Positions 56,401-64,000 of a stretch of DNA of 64,000 bases are shown here, piece after piece. Numbering within the stretch: the first letter of the stretch is position 1; each line of letters opens with the position of its first letter. The DNA is taken from positions 1-64,000 of the forward strand of contig CAJNDS010001957.1 of the NCBI GenBank assembly GCA_905221605.1. Direction: 5' to 3'. Both the position numbers and the translations under genes were made by a program. Origin of the DNA: Symbiodinium natans. Lineage: Eukaryota; Sar; Dinophyceae; Suessiales; Symbiodiniaceae. The notes beneath the pieces were generated by a model that was not told the DNA's origin, searched no databases, and saw nothing but the letters and a program-made list of their open reading frames with translations.

Positions 56401-58205
56401 GGTCTAGGCCTGCGGCTTGGCATGAGATGTTGGCCACGGATCGTGACACGTCTAGTTTCCGCCGCTTCTGTCGCGATTGCGACGCCTGGCGGGCCCCAAT
56501 GCTGGAACTACGACAATACGACATGGTCAGCACAGGCCGCAGACCCGTGAGAATCGTGACTTGGTCGGACAGTATGCTGACTGAGTCGGATGGTATGTCG
56601 ACCCAAGCCGACTCACCTAGAAAACGCTTTGTGCTGGAATGCCATAAACTGCGCAGTCTTTGCCAGATTTGGGCGATTGGGTAGCGGTTTCAAGAAGCCT
56701 CTCACGATCATTGATTGCTCGTTAACATCCCCCTTCAGAGCGCTTGATGCATGACGGAAGTACGACATCTGCAGCTGTCAGGCCTTGCCCTTGTCTGGAC
56801 TCCACGCCTACTTCAGAGAATGGAGCAAAGCCATTCTTAGGCCTAACTGGCAAAAGCCCGGTGATGCAGGATGCGTCCACCCCACACCAAGGCAGAGAGC
56901 ATGGTCGGACGTAGGGTACTGCCCCCGAAACCCGCTCGAGCCTCCGGCGTTTTGTGAGAACTCCAGCACCACGCATGCCAGTGGGCCTGAACACGATGCA
57001 AGTTCTTGACGGACCCAAGCGGAGGCCAGGCAGGTGCACGAGGAAACGCAGCTGGCGAAGTGGTCTGTCAGGTCAGAAACTGGGCGGCAGGCGACTGCAT
57101 CTGTGGCGTAGACCTAAGCTTCATCTGTGGAGAGTGCGTGGGCCACTGGGTGGGAATGGCCTGACCAGGGCGGCCAGTGTCTCGGAGCATTTCAGAATGG
57201 CAGAAGGAAGAAGCCTCTGACAAACATGGCGCTGAAACCCAGAACTGGAGGCTACGCTACTCGGATTGATCAACGCGGGCAAAAAGCGTTGACCGCTGAA
57301 CATCAAGGCGCAAGAAAAGCGTTCTCCTGCTCATGTGCCCTCCGCAGCCAACACATCTTCTGACAAGAAGGGCTCTAAGGCTCAGCTGGGGGAAGCCGGT
57401 CAGGGGTCGAACAGAGGGGCTGGTTTCAGCCGCGGCCCTATAGCGCAGCGCCTGCATGTGCAAATACCTGACACCAACCCGCCGACTGTGAGTATCGTGG
57501 AACATTCGCACGCCACTGCCACGGTCCGGGAAGCTTGACATGTCAGAATGACAGAACACAAACAAGAAAGAAACTGAGACTTCGTTCCACTACACACTCG
57601 CACCTCGCTCTTGTTCACCTGGGCCTCCAACACGTGGTCTAGCCCTGTGTCCAGGCTTGGCATGAGATTTTGGCCACGGATCGTGACACGTCTAGTTTCC
57701 GCCGCTCCTGTCGCGATTGCGAGGGAGGCCTGGCGGGCCCCAATGCTAGAACTGAAACGACATGGTCAGCACAGGCCGCAGACCCGTGAGAATCGTGACT
57801 TGGTCGGACAGTATGCCGACCTAATCCGACTGCCCCAAAATGCTTTGTGCTGGAATGCCATAAACTGCGGAGTCTTTGCTAGATTTGGGCGCTTGGGTAT
57901 CAGTTTCAAGAAGCTTCTCAGGATCATTGATTGCTCGTTAACCTTCCCCTTCCGACAAGCGATTGCTGACATGGCAGAACACTCGTTTGATGCATGACGG
58001 AAGCACGACATCTCCAGCCGCAAGCCCGATCGTGACTCTTTTGTCAGCACAAACCGCAGACCCGTGAGAATCGTGACTTGAAGGGATGGTATGCCGACAT
58101 ACGCCGAGTCACCATGATAGAAAACGCTTTATGCTGGAACACCATGAACTGCCGAGTCTTTGCTAGGTTTGGGCGCCTGGGTATCAGTTTCAAGAAGCTT
58201 GGTAT
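53455..58205. repeat. Long tandem array, ~950-bp units
   Basis: The phrase AGAACTGGAGGCTACGCTAC starts near 53560, 54509, 55499, 55994 and 57240. The first two units are 949 bp apart and almost identical over their whole length. Later units are truncated (the 55499-55994 gap) or carry extra DNA (56710-57180). Each full unit includes TCTTCTGACAAGAAGGGCTC, the stretch ATCGTGACTTGGTCGGACAG and the word TTTGATGCATGACGGAAG. Frames of 60-100 codons recur on both strands because the units are repeated; none has a recognised domain. No RNA gene is recognised. Confidence 0.85.
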
Positions 58206-60586
58206 CTCACAAGCAGATGTGGAAGGGACATGAGCTTGGCATCAGGCAAGCCCATGGCTTCGCTTCCTTTCGCACTCGCAAGAAAACCTGCGATCCTCTT
58301 ATTTAGCCGTGATCCCGAACTGCATGCCGGGTGCTTTCAAGAGAGACCCCGCTTTCTGCAAAGTGCAGGTCGTCGAGGTGTGGAGGCTGCGGCTAGCTAC
58401 GGCCCATGCAGCGGTGTGTCTACAGAGTCCTTGACCTCAAAAAAGTTGATTGAAACCATCAACGGACCTCACGACGACCAGCACCCGTGCGGCAGGCGGG
58501 GGCCCACACAGAAGCTGCTCACAAGCACTGAAAACGCCAGCAAGGCTTGAGCCAAAGAAGCTCCTGTCTCAAACGCCTGCTACGGCCATGCGCAATGCGG
58601 AAAGGCACAGGGTGTCGTATCGCGACAGACACGGTCACAAACTCCTCAAGAAGCTCAAGAAGTCGAGCCGTCAAGCGCAAAACGCATGGACATTGCCAGG
58701 TAGACCAGGTTATCCCAAGAAGGTATTAGCGGTTGGTCAATTTCGACATTGAGCGAGTTCCTACTTCTGAGGGCGGCGCAAAACAACAAAAACCTTACTG
58801 CTTGTGAGAGAGTACAAGGCCGAGCCAGAACTCCTGAATCTGAGGCCTCCCCCGTCCGTCCGCAAGCGGTAGCTCAGCTTGACAGAAGGGATACCGTGAT
58901 ACCAAATAGGAGAGCGCGCGCTGCGTGTGTCGCACAGTGTGTCGCGCAGACCGAGTGGCGCCTGCCGACTAACGTGTCTAACGCTGCAAGCGAACATAAG
59001 AAGCCGTCCGACGAGTTCACTCCACCGAAGGCACTTGACCTGTCACCCCAGGCGCTCTGTCAACCTTTGCCTTCCGAGATCCCCGACCTGAGGCAGAATG
59101 CGGAGCAGCACCACAGGAATGGCACTGGCACTGAAAAAGGGTGCAGGATGGGCGAAGAGGCGGCAGCGAAGGTCGACCTCCCTTCTGCACACGACCACGA
59201 CAACCCGTCTGACTACTACACGATTGAACCTGCCAGGAGGTCTGGGGGTGGAGAACTCTTGGCAGCGCCGGCAGCTGGCCTAGACATAGGCACAAGCCCA
59301 AGACACCGATTCAGGAACCATACCACCGCTGCAAGCAGTGCAAGCCGGAACGCACGGGTGCAACCGGGAGTGCATGCGTGAGCTCCCCGGAAAAGTCTCC
59401 CCCTTCGGCTGACGTGTCACTTGCAGCGGCGGACCTGCTTCTTTTCGGACGTGGCCTCCTCGCCTAGGCACATCACATGACCTGCGAGGCCTTCCACATC
59501 AGCCTGGGCAGCCATTTGGTGACTCGGCGAAAGCTGGCCTTCAGTGGCTTGGAAGCACATGAGCCCCGTTGCTGACAGTCAAACACATTCGGCCACTGCC
59601 TTAGGAGGCCGAAGCACGGCCGGCAAAGGACCGAATTCCTTGGGATCGGCACCCTACAGCAGGCCTACCCATCAGGGCAAGGCTTCAAAAGGGGAAAAGG
59701 GCTCGGGAAGCAATGAAAAAACTTCGCTAGCGCCTTGCCCTTTCGTCTTTGTGGAAACTTCTCCAACTTTATGCTGGCAACTCTGAGAGCTTTAGCTCTA
59801 ACACCACAGTACGGGCCACGAGCTCGGAATGCGCTGCTTGACTTGTTGATATCAGGGAGGTGTTCAAGCGAGCTGGCGGCACAAAGGCAGCAACACAGGC
59901 TCACTCAGGCCGATGCCCAGATGCGTCCAGAAGTGACGTTCAACAACCTACCCTTCTCCATGGTCAGGGAGAGCTCCCAAGCCTCAGTTCCGAGCGCCTG
60001 CGGCTCGGTGGACATTGCTAGATGCCGCCGTCCAGCCAGTAGTCCCGCCAGTGAAGCCTCAGAAAGGCAATGGAGCTTAGTTTGTTCAAAGTATAAACAT
60101 TAGATCACGCAAACTTCAACACGTCACACATGGAAAACCACCAGTACCAGTAGAACAATAACCATGTTGCAACGTGCACGCTTTAGCACATGCGGTACCC
60201 CAACTCAATGTTGGGCTCAACCTTAGTGCTTGGCATGAAGTGAACCACAGCCGTTTCTTCAGCAGCCCTGAACCCTATACCCTAAACCTCCCTAAACTGC
60301 ACAGGCCTGCGTGCAAGCATGGCCTTGACAATCTGCAGCCACAGTCCATCGCCAACCATGAAGCAAAGCGGCATTGCTTCAAAATATTTCAAACAATCCG
60401 ACAGATGCTCATCTAAACTTACGTCCGCCTGTAAAAACGAGTTCCTGGCCCTGCACCGCAACCAGCCATTGAAAGTTGATTCTGCACTGCTCAACACAAC
60501 CCCGTTGCAACCAACTCGACTAAGATTCACACGTTCAGCGTGGGGGCTCCTACGGGATAGAGCCGAAGAACGCGGAGCAACTTAAT
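58206..60586. other. Stretch without confident genes
   Basis: The longest plus frame (58749-59381, 210 codons, starting MSEFLLLRAAQNN) is polar and low-complexity towards its end, with no motif. It is not convincing as a gene. Confidence 0.3.
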
Positions 60587-60690
60587 AGGGTTTAGGGTTT
60601 AGGGTTTAGGGTTTAGGGTTTAGGGTTTAGGGCTTAGGGCTTAGGGTTTAGGGTTTAGGGCTTAGGGTTTAGGGTTTAGGGTCATCTTCA
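60587..60690. repeat. Interstitial telomeric array (TTTAGGG)n
   Basis: About fourteen units with GCTTAGG variants. Confidence 0.9.
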
Positions 60691-60694
60691 CTTT

Positions 60695-61330
60695 GAGCTT
60701 GACCTAGAATCGGAACGGTACGACTGTTCATCGGCGATCTGGTGGCCAACACGGCAGAGAAACTGCTTGGCGGCCTTGTCCACGGCTGTTCATCGATGGG
60801 CGTCTAGGCGGGAGCCGCGCACGCTCGCTTTGAGCATTGTTGAGACCAACTTAACAGCAAGCTAAACTTTCAAGGTTTGACGATAGACACTTGTGCTGTG
60901 CCCCTCACAATGATCCGTCTCCTGTGGCAGAGGCATCAAAATCGGAACTGTTCGACTGTTCATCGACGGTCTGTTGGTGGACAAGGCGGCAGGGAAACTG
61001 CGTTGCAGCATCTGATCTGATGGGACAGCCTTGCCCACAGCTGTTCATCGATGGCGTCTAGGCGTGAGCCCAACATTTTCAGCATTGCTGCCCAACTTCA
61101 TATGCGACGTCTCCTGTGGCAAGACATCAAAGTCGGGACGGTACGACTGTTCATCGACGGTCTGTTGGCAGCCAATGCATGTCTGCATCTGATCTGACGG
61201 GACGGCCTTGTCCACAGCTGCTCATCGATGGACAGCTGTTCGCCGATGGGCATCTGGGCATGAGCAGCGAGGGAACGCTCGTTTTGAGCATTGGTGAGCA
61301 CAACCGAACGTTCCAGATCTTAGATGCTGA
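60695..61330. repeat. Three-copy ~190-235 bp tandem repeat
   Basis: Units begin near 60707, 60939 and 61129 with GGTACGACTGTTCATCG or a close variant. Each carries a GGCCTTGTCCACAGCTG-like phrase and CATCGATGG. The copies are diverged. No coding sense is apparent. Confidence 0.7.
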
Positions 61331-63570
61331 TACTGTGCCCACAACAATGCTCTACACGACGTCTCCTCCTGGCCAGCCACCTGTGGCAAGGCCACTAGCT
61401 GCCCGACCAAGTACCCCGACTTAACGGAATTGAAGCTGTATTGCTTCTTCACTTCTCCCACTTCTATTGCGAGACAGAGGAGGGCAATGGGCCTCTACAA
61501 ATGGGTTGAACCCAGCAGCACGGTTCATCTTTTCCGCCTGCAGTTCATCCTGTTGCAGCAGAAACATCGAAACTTCAAAGGGACCTGCGCGCGGCATTTT
61601 CTGCGATGTCTGCGATTCGTCCGATGACTTCATCGGGCCACAGAGCGCGACCTACAGGCCAAGATGAATCGATTGATGGACAAAACTCCTCTGCTGGGAG
61701 GTCATCTCTTCCGGACTGGCTCACGCCCATTCCGCCTCTCCGGCCAGTTGCTGCGCTGGGTGAAACTTTGCCTGTTGAGCTGTGTGCATCAGCTGGTGTC
61801 CCAGCTGTTCGAGCTCAGCATCTGCAATTTCTTGTGCAGAGCATTTGGCGTTTCATTTGAGTGCAGGATGCCATGACGCATGCGGCGTACATGCTGCGAG
61901 GGTCACCCTTCTGAGAAGGACTGGCCTGCCCAGTTAGGCTTGGATGAGTTCTGTCAGTTTTGTGCTTTCAGGGCATTGATCTGTCCTGTGGGGTGCTTTC
62001 CATTGAGACGGTTTTGGGGTTGAACAGGACCTCATCCGTCGGGCTAGGCTTTGTGCTGTTGGACTGCCGATACGGGCTGGGGCGGCTCTTACGCCCTTTG
62101 TAGTTCTCAAAGACCATATGGGGGCCGCCCTGCATTGCAGGGCGAGTGCTTCAGTGCGAGTCTGTGCTACGGCTTTGACAGTTCAGGGCTAAGGACTTGA
62201 AATTTCAGGCTGTGTATCACTGCTATAACTATGCTACCATGCTTTCGCATTATTGCAACATCACTGTCCCCCGTAACCCTAAACCGAACTATAAACCTCC
62301 AAAATCCGCCCTGGCTCCAGCAACGTTTTAGTCTGGTTGACATGGTTCAGGCGGTACCTCACGTTCGTCAAGAATGAAACTCAGGTTCAGGGCTATAGGG
62401 CGAGGGTCAGTATAAGAACTGGTCATAACGTTTGTTTGCACTTGGCAAAACCCTTTCAGGGTATGTCCATGGGTCAGAACGCTCGCACAGCAAGCTGCAC
62501 TAAGCTTGGCTGCATGGTCTATTCGAATCCGCTGAGGACCGCGGGAAGGTGCAAAAAGCCCGCAAACAGAGTCATTCAGCCATTAAGTTGAAGGAGATAA
62601 AGACTCGAAACACTCTGGACCCCTCTAGTCTAGCAAACTATAGAACCTGGCATAGATCCATATCGTAGCATATCGCAGAGTCTTCCCGTAGGATGCTACA
62701 TCAAAACGCCTGCCATACGGTACTGCACACACTCCGCACAAAGGCCGCCCTGGAAGAAACCCTCCTGAGACCCCGCTTTTGCACTTTGCACCTGCCATGA
62801 TGGCAGCTGTTGTGCAGGATAGGAAATATGCAAACGGTAGATGTTTCGGTTTCAGAGGAGACTGGGGTCTGGATTTGGAATGTCTACACTTGCATCACTC
62901 TTCGGAGGTAGACATCGACATACCCACCTTTCACAGAGTGGAACTGTAGGCAAAGCATTCACAACCCTGGAAGGAGCACTGGCCGAACCATCTGCTCGGC
63001 GGGATTCTGGTGATAAACATTGACAATTCCGGCTGCCGTGCGGCAGGAAACCGTCGAAGGAATGATTGTGTCCATCTGCTTCGCAGATGTGCGACGCCCG
63101 TCCATGCTAAATTGCCTGGATCGCCGCATAGTGGTGCTCATAGTGGTGCCTCCCAAGCTTAACTTCCGCCCAGGAAGGTCGGATGAAGGCCATGCTCCGT
63201 CCTCGGTCGCTGATTGCATTGTCGCTGAGATCCATCTTGAGTATGGGCACCTTTGACACATGGGCCATGCAATCATTGGCCCTTGACCATTAAAGCTGAG
63301 AGGCATGGGTATGAGTAGGTTTGCCAAAGAAGTGAAGGGTGTTATGGAATGCAAGAAGGGTTTCGCAGGGGCTTGAAGGGGGCGGAAGGTACCTTTCGAA
63401 GACGGTTTGAAGGCGGATTCCCTCAAGAATGCTCTAAAGGGATGTGAAGGGGCGCTGAAGTAAGGATTTTTGTAGGGTGAAGGTAAGGAGTTCATGCCAT
63501 ATGGGATTTGCAAGAGGTTCATTAGGAGTTTAGTGATGCATTTTTTGCTGTTGGGGCGGGGCAGGGGGTT
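61331..63570. other. Stretch without confident genes
   Basis: Frames up to 187 codons occur on the minus strand (62959-63522) opposite plus frames of 60-78 codons. I recognise no domain and cannot choose between strands. Confidence 0.3.
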
Positions 63571-63593
63571 TTCTCTCTCTCTCTCTCTCTCTC
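63571..63593. repeat. (TC)n microsatellite
   Basis: Eleven uninterrupted TC units. Confidence 0.9.
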
Positions 63594-63719
63594 AGTTGGG
63601 CCTTCTCGTTGTTGTAATTCACGACCGCTTCCGCATCCACGAAAGCATACAGTGAAGCTGCGGTGGCTTCGACGGTTTGGCCCAACGTTTGGCCAAGGAC
63701 CTGAGATTGTCAGTGCCCC

Positions 63720-64000
63720 ATGCCTCTCTTGAATGGCCATGTGCCTAACCGGCCCCCAGATATGATCCTGGGTCTCGAAACCCCCCCTCCCTATGTCAAA
63801 GGGAAAGTGAACAAGAGTACCAAGGCAGACCGTAGGTTCGGAGACAGTAGTGGTGCGGTGCAAGTGCTCGTGGATCTTGGTCCTGCGAGCATGGAAACCG
63901 AATTCTGTATTGTAGACTGCGGTAGACGGAGGAAAACCTTGCGTACCACCAAAAATGTGCACTGCCATTCCATGGCCATCGCAAGTGGTGCACCGTTGAG
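63720..64000 (+). CDS. Partial open frame running off the window
   Basis: From an ATG at 63720 the plus strand stays open for 93 codons to the window edge. It reads MPLLNGHVPNRPPDMILG and includes AVQVLVDLGPASMETEF. An in-frame stop lies just upstream. The composition looks more protein-like than neighbouring frames, but I recognise no family, and a minus-strand frame (63522-63968) overlaps it. It could be the first exon of a gene outside the window or chance. Confidence 0.25.
   Translation, partial: MPLLNGHVPNRPPDMILGLETPPPYVKGKVNKSTKADRRFGDSSGAVQVLVDLGPASMETEFCIVDCGRRRKTLRTTKNVHCHSMAIASGAPL

Noticed and set aside
14565-58565. Other GGCTCAAG words as spliced-leader relics (14572, 33577, 37246, 37979, 44393, 58549)
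   Set aside because: They are inside exons on the wrong strand or not near a recognised start; an 8-mer is expected a few times in 64 kb.
58749-59381. 210-codon plus-strand frame as a gene
   Set aside because: Polar, low-complexity composition, no motif or signal, and of a length expected by chance in GC-rich DNA.
7201-60690. Telomere repeats as a sign of a chromosome end
   Set aside because: The arrays are short, in both orientations, flanked by unique DNA and often inside introns, so they are interstitial.
1-64000. tRNA, 5S rRNA or snRNA genes
   Set aside because: No T-loop (GGTTCGAATCC-like) with a matching acceptor stem and no recognised rRNA or snRNA core was seen by eye; a covariance search would be needed to be certain.

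Overview
The window looks like nuclear DNA of a dinoflagellate; Suessiales/Symbiodiniaceae-like is my best guess. The grounds are: many interstitial arrays of the TTTAGGG telomere repeat; every recognisable gene between 6 and 37 kb on the minus strand (unidirectional clustering); introns whose deduced donors are GC or GA and whose acceptors read AG|G; recent tandem duplication; and a family of SHYWG...WCLFEL (TIR-like) proteins of a kind I associate with dinoflagellates. Species and chromosome cannot be read from the sequence.

Layout. 1-5.3 kb: no confident gene, two weak ORFs and two simple repeat patches. 5.33-17.69 kb (copy A) and 24.26-35.31 kb (copy B) are two copies of an ~11-12 kb segmental duplication, nearly identical in coding parts. 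Each holds, on the minus strand, a many-exon gene for a predicted surface receptor (signal peptide, ten FG-GAP/VCBS calcium-loop repeats, EGF/GCC2-GCC3-like Cys-rich region, three transmembrane segments, C-terminal TIR-like domain) and, upstream of it, a chymotrypsin-fold serine protease with extra Cys modules. Between the copies (17.7-24.2 kb) lie a small secreted Cys-rich protein gene and a third, divergent receptor paralogue (C) whose first ~3.1 kb is one uninterrupted frame. A secreted lipocalin-like gene follows at 36.0-36.8 kb. 38.2-41.6 kb and 53.5-58.2 kb are diverged long tandem arrays without convincing genes. The rest of 41.6-64 kb is GC-rich, gene-poor DNA with scattered telomeric arrays and a possible partial exon at the right end.

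All the recognised genes encode secreted or membrane proteins, so the cluster reads as an extracellular recognition/processing module: receptors with beta-propeller-like ectodomains and a TIR-like tail, a secreted protease, a lipocalin and Cys-rich secreted proteins. A functional link is inferred from position only.

The most unusual structural observation is that several receptor introns appear recently made. One consists almost wholly of telomere repeats with its target sequence repeated at both ends. Another is a MITE-like element with ~29-bp inverted termini and a ~10-bp target duplication that supplies both splice sites. Paralogue C lacks both. Copies A and B also differ by a clean telomere-repeat insertion and by a 1.3-kb satellite-bearing insertion. 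Exon boundaries come from paralogue comparison by eye, not from transcripts.
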